A DNA stretch of 64,000 bases from Acinetobacter sp. TGL-Y2 (GCF_001612555.1 NZ_CP015110.1:620001-684000); one strand, 5' to 3'. Counted from the first letter of the stretch, positions 39,596 through 49,595 are shown. Program-made: numbers and translations. The notes: generated by a model from the sequence alone, not told the origin.

Positions 39596-39621
39596 AAGAG
39601 CAGTGATAGACTGCTCTTTTT
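39596..39621 (+). terminator. Terminator after the methyltransferase gene
   Basis: AAGAGCAGT-GATAG-ACTGCTCTT followed by T residues, a 9-bp perfect stem immediately before the GNAT gene leader. Confidence 0.8.
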
Positions 39622-39636
39622 GATGAGGGAAATGTC

Positions 39637-40059
39637 ATGTCTAAATTCAACATTGTTTCAGCAGATTGGGCAACGCTAAAGCAAGATGCTCAATATATTC
39701 GTGAGTTGGTGTTTATTCAGGAACAGCAGATTGATGCGATAGATGAATGGGATGCGCAAGATCCAATATCTTTACATTTTGTGGTGTATGGCGACTTAAA
39801 GCCGATTGCGACGGCACGATTATTGGACAACAACAGCATTGGACGAGTTGCTGTTTTAAAGGAATATCGTGGACAAGGGATTGGAAAGATTTTGATGTTG
39901 GATATTATTCAACAAGCTAAAATTCAAAAAAGAGAAACTTTAAAACTGTCTGCTCAAGTCCACGCCATCGCATTTTATCAACGTTTAGGTTTTAAAGCTG
40001 AAGGTGCTGAATATTTAGATTGTGGTATTCCTCATAGGGATATGACTTTAATCTTTTAA
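39637..40059 (+). CDS. GNAT-family N-acetyltransferase
   Basis: A 140-residue acetyltransferase. Motif A, IGRVAVLKEYRGQGIGKILM, binds the pyrophosphate of acetyl-CoA, and AIAFYQRLGFKAEGAEY is the usual C-terminal strand-helix. The acceptor is unknown. It is followed by a HAD hydrolase on the same strand after 23 bases. Confidence 0.88.
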   Translation: MSKFNIVSADWATLKQDAQYIRELVFIQEQQIDAIDEWDAQDPISLHFVVYGDLKPIATARLLDNNSIGRVAVLKEYRGQGIGKILMLDIIQQAKIQKRETLKLSAQVHAIAFYQRLGFKAEGAEYLDCGIPHRDMTLIF

Positions 40060-40082
40060 AGCCTTCAAAATATGGAATCCCT

Positions 40083-40754
40083 ATGACCAAAAACAAAGAT
40101 ATTCATGCTGTCATTTTTGATTTAGATCAGACACTTTTAGATCGTGAAAGTTCCTTAGAAAAATTTTTAGATTGGCAAATCAATTTTTTTCAAATTGTAC
40201 CTCAGCAAAAAAAGAAGGCGTTTATAAACAGGTTTATGAAGCTTGACTGTCATGGATCAGTTTGGAAAGATAGTGTTTATACACAACTGATCAAAGAATT
40301 TTCTTTAACGCAATCTGTTGATACCTTACTGCGAAGTTATATTGAAGATTTTAATCAGTTTGCGACTGCATTTGAAGGTGTGGAACTTGCGATAAAAACG
40401 CTATACCAACAAGGCTATCGATTAGGATTAATTTCGAATGGTCGATCACCTTTTCAAGAAAATAACTTTAAGGCTTTAGGATTGAATGAGTTTTTCAGTA
40501 GCGTGCTCGTCTCTGAAGCGATAGGGATAAGAAAACCTGATCCTGAAATTTTCAATAGGTCATGTCTGCAACTGAATACTGCGCCAGAACACTGTGTTTT
40601 TATTGGAGATAATGAAATTGCTGATATTCAAGGTGCGCACAAAGCCGGAATGAAGACGATTTATTTTAATCAAAACCCGAATAAGCGTTCGCAACTTTCA
40701 AATGAAAATTTACATTACTTTAAAGATTTAGATCTCATCATTTCAAACTTATAA
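40083..40754 (+). CDS. HAD-superfamily hydrolase
   Basis: A 223-residue haloacid dehalogenase-like phosphatase. Motif I is DLDQT (15-19), motif II LISNGRSP, motif III lysine in RKPDPEIF, and motif IV FIGDNEIADIQGA. A helical cap lies between motifs I and II, so small phosphorylated metabolites are likely substrates. No terminator was seen between it and the convergent patatin gene. Confidence 0.87.
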   Translation: MTKNKDIHAVIFDLDQTLLDRESSLEKFLDWQINFFQIVPQQKKKAFINRFMKLDCHGSVWKDSVYTQLIKEFSLTQSVDTLLRSYIEDFNQFATAFEGVELAIKTLYQQGYRLGLISNGRSPFQENNFKALGLNEFFSSVLVSEAIGIRKPDPEIFNRSCLQLNTAPEHCVFIGDNEIADIQGAHKAGMKTIYFNQNPNKRSQLSNENLHYFKDLDLIISNL

Positions 40755-40815
40755 AAAAGAGATCGTATTTAAACAATTTCACTATTCCAGCGCTCTATGG
40801 CTTTTGCACCTGTTT

Positions 40816-41628
40816 CTAAACCGACTTGATAGCTGTATTGCAGAAACGATCTGCAAGCCGCTTGTCATTCGGTGGGCAAATTTCAAGAATGCGCTGTGGG
40901 ATATGCTCTTGAGTAGATTGACGTACAAAATTCACCGCTTCATTATAACGAGCACAGCGGTTTTTCAAACTTGAAGCAAAACCTTGATGTTTTTTTACCA
41001 CGTATTTTGCTAAAAACTCATCACCTTTTGAGCTGGCTTTAAAATAATCCTGTGGGCGAGTACGAAGCACCAAAAGATTTTGCACATGGCTTTGCTCAGC
41101 TGCCCATTTCACAGGTAATGCATCGGCAACGCCACCATCAAAATAAGGCTCACCCATAATGTTAACGGCTTGACGGGTTAAAACCGGAATAGAGCTTGAG
41201 GCACGTAAAGCGTCAATTAAAGTATCCTGACCGGCATGCAAATATTCAGCACGACCTGTTCTTGCATGAGTCAGCACTGTATAGAAATCAGGATTGTTGG
41301 CAAATAACGCCTGCTGGTCGAGCGGATTTTCACGTTCAACCACTTCCCACATCCACTGCATATCCAGAAGATCACCGCCTTTAAAAAAGCGACCATACCG
41401 AATAAATTCAGGACGTAGGGAGTGATCTAAATAGAGTTCAATATTGCGACCCTTTTGACCGGCTAAAAAGTTAGCAACATTGGTTGAGCCAGAAGACACA
41501 CCCACGTAGAGATCAAAAGGATTGAAGTTGTTTTCTAAAAAAGCATCCAGCACGCCACAGGTAAACGCCCCGCGCATGCCGCCGCCTTCGACCACCAATG
41601 CATTACGATGAAATATGCTCATCAGCAT
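40816..41628 (-). CDS. Patatin-like phospholipase/esterase
   Basis: A 270-residue cytoplasmic patatin-family hydrolase. The oxyanion loop VEGGGMRGAF, nucleophile elbow GVSSGS (GxSxG) and DGGVADALP (DG dyad partner) are all intact. No signal peptide is seen. It starts on the last base of the preceding stop codon (TAATG), so it is translationally coupled to the small membrane protein upstream. Confidence 0.9.
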   Translation of the reverse strand: MLMSIFHRNALVVEGGGMRGAFTCGVLDAFLENNFNPFDLYVGVSSGSTNVANFLAGQKGRNIELYLDHSLRPEFIRYGRFFKGGDLLDMQWMWEVVERENPLDQQALFANNPDFYTVLTHARTGRAEYLHAGQDTLIDALRASSSIPVLTRQAVNIMGEPYFDGGVADALPVKWAAEQSHVQNLLVLRTRPQDYFKASSKGDEFLAKYVVKKHQGFASSLKNRCARYNEAVNFVRQSTQEHIPQRILEICPPNDKRLADRFCNTAIKSV

Positions 41629-41981
41629 TAATGACCATGAGTTGTACCTTGAGCGTGTTCAGCATTGTCATTCGACATTGCCGCATGTTCTTCTGCACTC
41701 ATATTATGCTGAGTAACCGATGCTTCAGTCGATGCTGCGGCATTAGCTTCACGCGCAAGTTTCTGTTTTTCAGCTTCGGCTAAATCTTCTGCAGACATGA
41801 CAGGAGAATCTTTAAAAGCATGGTGTTGACTGGTCTCTTTATTTTTCTGACTTGGCATGTAATCAGGTTCATTTGAAATGGCCGCATAAAAAATAATCAT
41901 GAAAATGATACTTAAAATGATAGCAATGATTAAGGCTTTCCAGCCCCAAGGCGATTTTTCAGGAGAAGAGTGATCAGTCAT
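41628..41981 (-). CDS. Small membrane-anchored protein with Met/His-rich tail
   Basis: A 117-residue protein, family not recognised. Residues 15-34 (ALIIAIILSIIFMIIFYAAI) form one membrane segment; the rest is acidic and hydrophilic, with a C-terminal Met/His-rich stretch (HNMSAEEHAAMSN and GTTHGH) of the kind that can bind metal ions. Coupled to the patatin gene by a TAATG overlap. The role is unknown; anchoring or regulating the lipase is conceivable. Confidence 0.7.
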   Translation of the reverse strand: MTDHSSPEKSPWGWKALIIAIILSIIFMIIFYAAISNEPDYMPSQKNKETSQHHAFKDSPVMSAEDLAEAEKQKLAREANAAASTEASVTQHNMSAEEHAAMSNDNAEHAQGTTHGH

Positions 41982-42109
41982 AGGTACATACCCAGCAGTT
42001 AAATTGCATCTTTATTAGGTAACTTTATAACACAGATTGGCACTAAAACTGACCTAAAAGCATAAACACCTATTTTTTTATGGGATTAATAAAACATTAG
42101 GGTCTGTCC

Positions 42110-42865
42110 TCATTTGGATTTACACCAAATGAATGAGCAAGCCAAAAATAACATTGATTTGTAATTACGAGCTAACTTTTCAAAACGAGTGGCAATACCC
42201 CGGAAATGTTTTAAGCGAGCAAACGCATTTTCAACGAGATGTCTTAATCCATAAAGATAATGATCAAATTCAACGTTTACTTTCTTACTATTAGATTTTC
42301 TTGGAATGATCGGAATCATATGATGATTTCGAGCAACTTCCCGGATATTCTCTGAATCATAGCCTTTGTCTGCAATCAAATACTCTGCTTCACCCACCAA
42401 TTCAATTAATTGGCTTGCAACTTGACTGTCGTGGACTTCACCGCCAGTGATTTCAAAATCAATCGGATATCCACTCGCATCGACGGCAAGGTGAATTTTT
42501 GTAGTCGCTCCACCTCTTGATTTTCCAATTGCTCTCTCTTCACCATGCCGAGCTCCACTTGCATGCTGATGCGCGCGGATATAGCTTCCGTCAATGAATA
42601 CCCATTCTTTATCCAATACGCCTCGTAATTTAAAAACAAATTCTCCCAGAGCCCTTTGTTCGCCCAACGATTAAACCGGTTGTAAGCCGTTTGCCATGGG
42701 CAAAGATCTTCAGGAACATCACGCCAAGGAGCACCAGTGCGAAGCTTCCATAGGATGGCTTCCATAATATTCTTACTATTACTTACGTGAACGATAACAG
42801 CCATAAAATTGCATAGTTTGTTGGATTTGGTTCCAAATTTCGTCTGTGATGACTCTACGTGACAT
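42110..42865 (-). pseudogene. IS5-family transposase, disrupted by a 4-bp duplication
   Basis: From the ATG at 42865 (MSRRVITDEIWNQIQQTMQF) the frame stops after 28 codons because GTAA is duplicated at 42779-42786. Removing one copy restores a reading frame into KNIMEAILWKLRTGAPWRDV. A second shift, at the slippery T TTA AAT (42628-42634 on the minus strand), is the kind used for programmed -1 frameshifting in this group and leads to FKLRGVLDKEWVFIDGSYIR. The DDE residues are visible in FIDGSYI, IADKGYDS and HLVENAFARLKHFR. It looks inactive because of the first defect. Confidence 0.85.
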
Positions 42866-42896
42866 GATCTGAAGCTTAATTCTAGACAACGAGTTA

Positions 42897-43925
42897 AGCT
42901 ATTTTAATAGAATGAAACTGATGAGTGAAATATAGCTGGATTTAAATTTTAAGCTACATTGCCTTCAAGCCTAAATCGAGCGCTTCTTCTATGTTTTTGT
43001 CAAAACGGACAGCGATACTTTTAACTTTGGATTTTAGCACTGACCATGCTTTTTCAATTGGATTTAAATCTGGACTGTAAGCAGGCAAGTACATGATTCT
43101 ACAGTTAAAGTCTTTGGCTAGTTTTTTGATATCTCCGTTCTTATGAATCGAAGCGTTATCTAGAATCAGCAGATGTCTTTTGGTCTTATCTTGATTATCT
43201 TTGGTTAAATTTTCAAGTAGATATCTCAACCATCCCGTGAACATTGCTCGATCGCATGAACCTTGAAAAATCAAAGGGTAAAGGAACTGATACGCTGAAT
43301 TAGACCTCACAGCACTGATGATACTTAATCTTTTACCATGACCACCCAATTTTAAAGCAGCGCAACGACTGCCTAGTTTAGACCAACCATATTGCGCTGT
43401 ATCTGTGGTGTTTATCCCAGACTCATCAATATAAAGAATCTGATCTTCCCCAAACGCCTCTTTCCATTGCGGAAGAAACCAGTTGAATACAGCCCTTGTT
43501 ATTTTGTCGGCTTGCTTATAGAGAAAACTCTTTTTTTACGTGTCCAACCAAGTCTATGAATGGCTTTTAACAGGGTTGAGTAAAGGATTGGATACCCAAA
43601 CTTTTGTTCAAATAAAGGGATGAGATCTTTCACTTGAGAAAATTCAGTAGTTTCAATAAAGTGTTTGAAAGCATCCATATCCTTGATTTTAGTGGGTCGA
43701 CCTGCATTGATTTTAGGCTGTTTCAATTCTCCAGTGGTGTTTTGAAGAAGAATCCAATCATCCAAAGTGGTTCTAGATATTTTAAAGGTTTTACATGTAT
43801 ATGATTTGTGATTATTTTCTTCATAAAACTGCATGACTTTTTCACGTAAATCCACTGAATATACTTTAGGCATGATCTTGAACAAATTAATTTTTTATCA
43901 TTGTATCCTAAAATAAGATTGCAGC
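42897..43925. mobile_element. IS630-family element nested in the IS5 element
   Basis: The element carries an IS630 transposase and sits between the IS5 start codon and the IS5 right terminal repeat. Its inner ends contain similar inverted motifs (CTATTTTAATAGAATGA at 42899-42915, and CTTATTTTAGGATACAATGA read from the right), and TA occurs at both flanks (42895-42896 and 43926-43927), the target used by IS630. The precise boundaries are uncertain by several bases. Confidence 0.65.
42954..43873 (-). CDS. IS630-family transposase in two frames joined at a poly-A run
   Basis: From the ATG at 43873 (MPKVYSVDLREKVMQFYEEN) comes a helix-turn-helix DNA-binding part. At seven A residues (43531-43537 on the complementary strand) a -1 shift links it to a second frame with the catalytic domain: LYIDESG, LLILDNASIHKN and PDLNPIEKAW, the intact DDE triad. 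Without the shift the first frame ends at 43499. Programmed slippage at A-runs is known in insertion sequences, so it may still be functional. Confidence 0.82.
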
Positions 43926-43991
43926 TATACATACTTCAAATGAGGACACGCCCTAGAATCTTGAGTCATAAAATTTAGAAGTACCTTCATT

Positions 43992-44645
43992 TTAATTCAG
44001 ATGCATAATTTTGTTCAAAAGCATATAGGTTGCTAAGGATGCTAATATCAGGGCAATCGCTTTTAATAAGCGTTGCTGATTGCTTTTTATGCTTAAAAAA
44101 CGCTTCATTTTGATTGCTGAAAAAATATATAGACCACCAACAAGTAATAAAATAACGATAGTTAAAGTGATCATAATCATCAGAGAGGAATAAGAGATGA
44201 CGAAACTTGAACCGAAGATGCTAGGAACAATCGCAAGATAAAAAGTGATGGTTTTAGGATTACTTAAGGTCAAACTTAATCCATTGAAATAATCTAAAAA
44301 AAATAATTTAGGTTCGTTTGATGGATTTTTTATATTTGATAAAATCAACAAGTCTGCTTTGGTTTGCCATAATTTGAACGCAATATAATATAAGTAGGCA
44401 CAAGCACAGCAGATGAAAATTAAAGAAAATATTCCATCGAGTAGATTGGTAATCGTGCTGATACCAAATAATGCAATCATTAAATAACATAGGTCACCTG
44501 TGATTAGACCCAATAACATCATCAAGCCGTTTCTATAATGGCTGGTCAGTGTTTTTAGGAGGAGTGCTGTCATTCCTGGTCCTGGAATGAGTGCTGCAAG
44601 ACCTAAAGTGAAGATGTATAAAATGAGTGTTGATGGACTAAACAT
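43992..44645 (-). CDS. LysE/RhtB-family amino-acid exporter
   Basis: A 217-residue inner-membrane protein with about six hydrophobic helices and the family signature GPGMTALLLKT near residue 21. LysE/RhtB members export amino acids such as lysine, threonine, homoserine or leucine. It is divergent from an Lrp-family regulator, the usual arrangement when excess amino acid induces its own export. Confidence 0.87.
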   Translation of the reverse strand: MFSPSTLILYIFTLGLAALIPGPGMTALLLKTLTSHYRNGLMMLLGLITGDLCYLMIALFGISTITNLLDGIFSLIFICCACAYLYYIAFKLWQTKADLLILSNIKNPSNEPKLFFLDYFNGLSLTLSNPKTITFYLAIVPSIFGSSFVISYSSLMIMITLTIVILLLVGGLYIFSAIKMKRFLSIKSNQQRLLKAIALILASLATYMLLNKIMHLN

Positions 44646-44778
44646 GATGATCTCGTTTTAATTTTTCATGATTTTCGATTATTTTTTTGGGTCAAAATTA
44701 TCTATTTCTTCCTCGTTTTTTATTGTTTAAGGTATAAATTTAATAATATATTTTAATTTTGGGTAAAAAATTTCAAAA

Positions 44779-45252
44779 ATGAAAATAGACCGCGTTGATG
44801 AGAAAATTTTAAAAGTTTTACAGCAAGATTCTAGAACGACCAACCTACAGTTGTCTGAACACATTGGTGTATCTGCATCACCGTGTTGGCGACGAGTAAA
44901 GCGTTTGGAAGACGAAAAAATCATTAAAGGTTATGGTGTTTTATTGGATCGAAGAAAACTCGGCTTAGGGGTCATGGTTTTTATTCGAGTCTCTATAGAT
45001 AGTCATAGCGAAGCAGAAGCTAAAAAATTTGAAGAAAAAGTATTGGAGCTTGAAAATGTAGTGGCTTGTTACAGTATTGGAGGAGATGCAGATTTTCTAT
45101 TACAGGTGGTATCCCAAGATTTAGATACGTATGCAGATTTTTCAATGTCAACGATTCGACGTTTACCAGGCATTAAGGAAATGCAAAGTATGTTTATTCT
45201 CAAAGAAATTAAACCCTTTAAAGGGTTTCCTATTGGCAAAACATTTAATTAA
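44779..45252 (+). CDS. Lrp/AsnC-family transcriptional regulator
   Basis: A 157-residue regulator. An N-terminal helix-turn-helix (ILKVLQQDSRTTNLQLSEHI, then GVSASPCWRRVKRLEDEKII) is followed by the RAM ligand-binding domain. It probably senses an amino acid and controls the divergent LysE-type exporter. The 133-base intergenic region is very AT-rich and likely contains its operator. Confidence 0.9.
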   Translation: MKIDRVDEKILKVLQQDSRTTNLQLSEHIGVSASPCWRRVKRLEDEKIIKGYGVLLDRRKLGLGVMVFIRVSIDSHSEAEAKKFEEKVLELENVVACYSIGGDADFLLQVVSQDLDTYADFSMSTIRRLPGIKEMQSMFILKEIKPFKGFPIGKTFN

Positions 45253-45294
45253 TTCTGTAAAGATAATTTAGAGCGGAATAATGTATTGAGAATT

Positions 45295-45327
45295 AAAAAA
45301 AACCTCTCGATTAGAGAGGTTTTTTTT
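45295..45327. terminator. Bidirectional terminator, lrp-type gene and fadB-like gene
   Basis: AAACCTCTC-GATTA-GAGAGGTTT with A- and T-runs on either side, between two convergent genes. Confidence 0.9.
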
Positions 45328-45345
45328 AACTGATTTGATGAAGAC

Positions 45346-47490
45346 TTAAATTTTTTCGCCTGACTTGGCTTTATCTAATAAAAGCTGAGGTGCTTTAAAA
45401 CGCTCACCATATTTGGCTTCTAAAGCTTGCGCGCGTGTCACCGCTTTGCTTAATCCATATTGATTTAAGAACTGTAAAGCACCGCCAGTCCAAGGTGCAA
45501 AACCAATACCAAAAATTGATCCGATATTCCCATCGACCACTGATTCAAGCACACCTTCCTCAAGACAGCGTAGGGTGTCTAGAGACTGCACAAACAAGAA
45601 ACGGTCAATGATTTCTTGTTCAGAGATATCGTTGTCTTTTTTCCAGTGCGTTAAACCGTCCCATAAATGCTTTTTACCATCTTGAGGATAGTCATAGAAG
45701 CCTGACCCAGCAGCTTTGCCTTTACGGTTAAACTGATGAATCATGGTTTCAATCACTTCATCTGCACCTGAGCGAGGTAAGTCTTTGCCTTCAGCCTGTA
45801 GGGCCTTACGTGTTTCACTTGTAACATGCTCAGATAAGGTTAAAGAAACTTCATCTTGAATCGCCAGTGGCCCAATTGGCATACCTGCTTTAAGCGCTGC
45901 CATTTCGATTTTGGCAGGATGAACGCCTTCTGACAGTAAACGTAAGCCTTCTTGAACGAAAGTACCAAAGACTCGACTGGTAAAGAAGCCACGGCTGTCA
46001 TTCACTACAATCGGGGTTTTGCCAATTTGCTGCACGTAGTCATAGGCTTTGGCCAATGTTTCAGCAGAAGTTTCTTTGCCTTTAATGATTTCAACCAATT
46101 GCATTTTGTCCACAGGACTAAAGAAATGCAGACCAATAAAGTTTTTCGCATTTTGACTTGCTTGCGCTAAACCAGAAATCGGCAAAGTCGAGGTATTCGA
46201 TGCCATGACACCGCCAGCAATCAAGTGTTTTTCAGCCTCTTGGGTGACTTTGGCTTTGAGTTCCTGATTTTCAAAGACGGCTTCAATAATGAGATCACAG
46301 CCTTTTAAATCTTCACTCGACGCTGTAGCGGTAATCAGACTTAAAACTTGGTCACGCTTTTCTGCGGTCATACGACCTTGAGAAACACGTTTGTCCAGCA
46401 ATTTTTGGCTATAAGCTTTGCCTTTATCCGCAGCTTCCTGTGACACATCTTTGAGTACCACTTGAATGCCTTTGATCGCGCTTGAGTACGCAATGCCTGC
46501 GCCCATCATGCCTGCACCCAAAACACCTAATTTAGTCGCTTGCCACTTTTCTACATTTTGCGGACGGCTTGCACCTGATTTAATCGCATTGAGTCCATGC
46601 CAAAACGTACCGATCATATTTTTAGAAATCTGACCTGTTGCAAGATAAGTAAAGTAACGTGATTCAATGGTCAGTGCTGTATCTACATCGACCTGAGCAC
46701 CTTCCACCGCAGCTGACATAATGGCTTCAGGGGCAGGGTAACAACCTTTGGTTTTATCTCGCAGCATAGCTGGAGCAATCGCAAGGACTTGCGCCACTTG
46801 TGGTGAAGAAGGCGTGCCGCCCGGAATTTTATAACCTTTTACATCAAAGGGTTGTTGTGAGGCTTTTATAGATGGGGGATTAGCTTTGACCCAAGCGATC
46901 GCTTTTTCAAACAGTTCTTCATTTGATTCGGCAGTGTCATGAATTAAACCCAATGACTTCGCTTTATCCACGCCAAACTGTTTGCCTTCCATTAAAAATG
47001 GGAAGGCATTTTGTAAACCCAGCAAGCGAACCATGCGCACGATCCCGCCGCCACCTGGCAGCAAACCTAAAGTGACTTCAGGCAAACCAAATTTTGCTTT
47101 TGGATCATTTAATGCAATACGGTAATGACAGCCTAAGGCAATTTCCCAACCACCACCGAGTGCGGTACCGTTTAAGGCTGCAACGACAGGCACGCCTAAG
47201 GTTTCGATATAGCGAAACTCAGCTTTCATCTTTTGAATCATGCCAAAAAATTCAGTTGCATGTTCAGGTTGTGCTTGAATCAGCTCATCTAGATCACCGC
47301 CAGCAAAAAACGTTTTTTTCGCAGATTTAAAAATAATCCCTGTAATACCCGACTCAGCTTTGAGTTTGGCAACAGTGTCTTCTAAAGCCACACGAAAATC
47401 GCCGTTCATGGTGTTGGCAGATTGGTTTGGAGAATCTAAGGTCAGAATCACAATGCCATCAGCATTTTTTTCAAATTGAATTGCACTCAT
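45346..47490 (-). CDS. FadB/FadJ-type fatty acid oxidation alpha subunit
   Basis: A 714-residue bifunctional enzyme. The N-terminal enoyl-CoA hydratase (1-190) has FFAGGDLDEL and GTALGGGWEIALG, then LPEVTLGLLPGGGG with the second catalytic glutamate. The 3-hydroxyacyl-CoA dehydrogenase follows with LGAGMMGAGIAY for NAD and GLHFFSPVDKM with the catalytic histidine. It catalyses two central steps of beta-oxidation and partners with the thiolase encoded 11 bases upstream. Whether this is the main or a second Fad complex in the genome is not known. Confidence 0.92.
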   Translation of the reverse strand: MSAIQFEKNADGIVILTLDSPNQSANTMNGDFRVALEDTVAKLKAESGITGIIFKSAKKTFFAGGDLDELIQAQPEHATEFFGMIQKMKAEFRYIETLGVPVVAALNGTALGGGWEIALGCHYRIALNDPKAKFGLPEVTLGLLPGGGGIVRMVRLLGLQNAFPFLMEGKQFGVDKAKSLGLIHDTAESNEELFEKAIAWVKANPPSIKASQQPFDVKGYKIPGGTPSSPQVAQVLAIAPAMLRDKTKGCYPAPEAIMSAAVEGAQVDVDTALTIESRYFTYLATGQISKNMIGTFWHGLNAIKSGASRPQNVEKWQATKLGVLGAGMMGAGIAYSSAIKGIQVVLKDVSQEAADKGKAYSQKLLDKRVSQGRMTAEKRDQVLSLITATASSEDLKGCDLIIEAVFENQELKAKVTQEAEKHLIAGGVMASNTSTLPISGLAQASQNAKNFIGLHFFSPVDKMQLVEIIKGKETSAETLAKAYDYVQQIGKTPIVVNDSRGFFTSRVFGTFVQEGLRLLSEGVHPAKIEMAALKAGMPIGPLAIQDEVSLTLSEHVTSETRKALQAEGKDLPRSGADEVIETMIHQFNRKGKAAGSGFYDYPQDGKKHLWDGLTHWKKDNDISEQEIIDRFLFVQSLDTLRCLEEGVLESVVDGNIGSIFGIGFAPWTGGALQFLNQYGLSKAVTRAQALEAKYGERFKAPQLLLDKAKSGEKI

Positions 47491-47501
47491 TATTCTTCTC
47501 C

Positions 47502-48707
47502 TTAAACCAACTCAATAATGGTCGCGATACCCATACCACCACCCACACATAAGGTTGCCAAGCCACGCTTTTTACCTTGGCGTTCCAGTTCATCAAGCAA
47601 AATGCCCAAGATCATGGCACCCGTTGCGCCAAGTGGATGCCCCATGGCAATCGAGCCACCGTTCACGTTGACTTTTGCAGGGTCAACTTTAAGTTCTGTA
47701 ATGAAACGCATGACGACTGCAGCAAATGCTTCATTGACTTCAAATAAATCAATGTCATCAATGGTGAGACCTGCTTTCTCCAAAGCCTTACGCGCAGCAG
47801 GCGCAGGGCCAGTCAACATAATCGTGGGGTCAGTACCCACCAGTGCAGTTGAGAGAATTTTGGCACGTGGTTTTAAACCTTGCTCTTTAACTGCTTTTTC
47901 AGAGGCAATCAAGACCACTGCAGCACCATCGACAATGCCTGATGAGTTTCCAGCATGATGTACGTGATTAATTTTTTGCGCTTCTGGATATTTCTGTAAG
48001 GCAACAGCATCGAAGCCCATACCACCCATCATTTCAAAACTTGGATTAAGCCGAGCTAAACCTTCAGCCGTAGTGGTGGGTTTAATAAATTCATCTTTGT
48101 CTAAAATCACAACGCCAGCTTTGTCTTTGACAGGCACGATGGATTTATCAAAATGTCCGGCAGTTTGTGCTGCTGCTGCTTTTTGTTGTGAATTTGCAGC
48201 AAATGCATCGACATCAGCACGCGTGTAACCATCTAAAGTCGCAATTAAATCAGCACCAATGCCTTGTGGGACAAAGGTCGATTTTAAATTGGTTTCAGGA
48301 TCAAGCGCCCAAGGACCACCATCTGAACCCATCGGAATACGAGACATGGATTCAACGCCACCCGCCACCACAACATCTTCCCAACCTGAGCGGACTTTTT
48401 GTGCAGCTAAGTTGACTGCTTCAAGACCAGAAGCACAAAAACGGTTAATTTGCACACCCGCAACATCATCATTCCAACCTGCAGCAATCGCGGCAGTTTT
48501 TGCAATATCAGAGCCTTGGTCACCAATTGGAGTAACACAGCCCAACACAATGTCATCCACCTTTGATGTGTCGAGCTGATGACGTTCTTGTAATTCATTC
48601 AACAGGGTGGTCAATAAAGTGATGGGTTTAACTTCATAAAGTGAACCATCTTTTTTTCCTTTTCCGCGTGGTGTGCGAATGGCGTCAATGATATATGCCT
48701 CGCTCAT
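47502..48707 (-). CDS. Acetyl-CoA acyltransferase (thiolase)
   Basis: About 401 residues. The ATG at 48707 has AAGGA six bases upstream; an ATG two codons earlier overlaps that site. The thiolase catalytic cysteine lies in [12 protein letters not shown], with [15 protein letters not shown] (histidine) and CVGGGMGIA (second cysteine) near the C-terminus. It cleaves 3-ketoacyl-CoA with CoA to complete the beta-oxidation cycle with the FadB-like product. First gene of the two-gene operon. Confidence 0.92.
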   Translation of the reverse strand: MSEAYIIDAIRTPRGKGKKDGSLYEVKPITLLTTLLNELQERHQLDTSKVDDIVLGCVTPIGDQGSDIAKTAAIAAGWNDDVAGVQINRFCASGLEAVNLAAQKVRSGWEDVVVAGGVESMSRIPMGSDGGPWALDPETNLKSTFVPQGIGADLIATLDGYTRADVDAFAANSQQKAAAAQTAGHFDKSIVPVKDKAGVVILDKDEFIKPTTTAEGLARLNPSFEMMGGMGFDAVALQKYPEAQKINHVHHAGNSSGIVDGAAVVLIASEKAVKEQGLKPRAKILSTALVGTDPTIMLTGPAPAARKALEKAGLTIDDIDLFEVNEAFAAVVMRFITELKVDPAKVNVNGGSIAMGHPLGATGAMILGILLDELERQGKKRGLATLCVGGGMGIATIIELV

Positions 48708-48713
48708 ATGCAT

Positions 48714-49300
48714 TCCTTTTTTATAAATTAAACATTGTTATGGTGTCTTCGAGTGTAATTGATCTTATACATTCTGCAATGACGAGAACGAATCAGGTCA
48801 ATGGAGGTTTCTGCCAATATCAAATTTATAGACACTTAACCGCAAACCGTAAAAAAACCAAAAAAGATCAGTATTCAAACGTGGTTCAAATTTTTAATAT
48901 CTTTAAAATAGTGTGTCTACATGCGATCAGTCTGAATGATTGGAATCAATAAAGTATAATCAGTGAAAGATCTGAATCAGTTTCGAACATCAGTATCAAC
49001 ATGGGATACCCCTATCGGCTATATCGAAAATAGAGTCCAAACTTTTGGAATTACGTTGCGGCACGTTCTTATTTTAATTTTTTAATGATGATGTCAGGTT
49101 GCTTTTTATGCGTAGAGGATCTATGACCATAATTTCTTTTAAAATCTATCTGCGCTGGACGAGTTTGGTATGAGGAGGAGAGCTTAGTCGGATATTTTCT
49201 GAAATGAGATTTTAGCGATAAGCATCTCAATCGTTTTTATTCTTATATTAAGTATCTATTTTGCACGCTTTAAAAATAAGGCATCCTCAAATTTAAGACG
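48714..49300. other. Intergenic region without recognised gene
   Basis: About 590 AT-rich bases between the thiolase gene and the csp terminator. A 258-base open frame on the plus strand (48695-48952) has no family resemblance and no good ribosome site, so it was not called. No promoter for the fad operon was convincing. Confidence 0.4.
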
Positions 49301-49330
49301 AAAAAAAAAGCCGAACAGGTCGGCTTTTTT
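49301..49330 (-). terminator. Terminator after the cold-shock gene
   Basis: AAAAAGCCGA-ACAGG-TCGGCTTTTT, a 10-bp stem with T-run on the minus strand, 50 bases downstream of the csp stop. Confidence 0.88.
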
Positions 49331-49379
49331 ATCACTATAAGAACAAGATCAGATCTTATTCTTCATAGTTCAGTATTTT

Positions 49380-49595
49380 TTAAACTGCAACGATGTTTAC
49401 AGCATTTGGACCTTTTTGGCCTTGAGCAACGCTGAATTCAACTTGCTGACCTTCGATCAATGTTTTGAAACCAGAGCTTGCGATTTCGCTGAAATGAGCA
49501 AAAACGTCAGGACCATTTTCTTGTTGAATGAAACCGAAACCTTTAGTTTCGTTGAACCATTTAACAGTACCTTTAACAACAGCTGAATTTGACAT
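49380..49595 (-). CDS. Cold-shock-domain protein
   Basis: A 71-residue single CSD protein. It has RNA-binding motifs KGFGFI (RNP1) and VFAHF (RNP2) and the start [15 protein letters not shown]. CspA-family proteins melt RNA structure. The ribosome site AGGA lies 7 bases before the ATG. A long leader, typical of csp genes, may extend through 49596-49780. Confidence 0.95.
   Translation of the reverse strand: MSNSAVVKGTVKWFNETKGFGFIQQENGPDVFAHFSEIASSGFKTLIEGQQVEFSVAQGQKGPNAVNIVAV

Larger units (their letters stand above)
42098..43955. mobile_element. IS5-family (IS427-like) element with IS630 nested inside
   Basis: Terminal repeats GGGTCTGTCCTCATTTG (42100-42116) and the reverse complement of CAAATGAGGACACGCCC (43937-43953) match at 15 of 17 bases. 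A TA on each side (42098-42099 and 43954-43955) is the likely target duplication. The IS5 transposase fills the left 760 bases; the right end is separated from it by an IS630-type element of about 1 kb inserted in the leader. The element lies between genes and breaks none of them. Confidence 0.85.

Noticed and set aside
48695..48952. 85-residue frame upstream of the thiolase gene
   Set aside because: No good ribosome site or family resemblance; it overlaps the thiolase start and its composition is like noncoding DNA.
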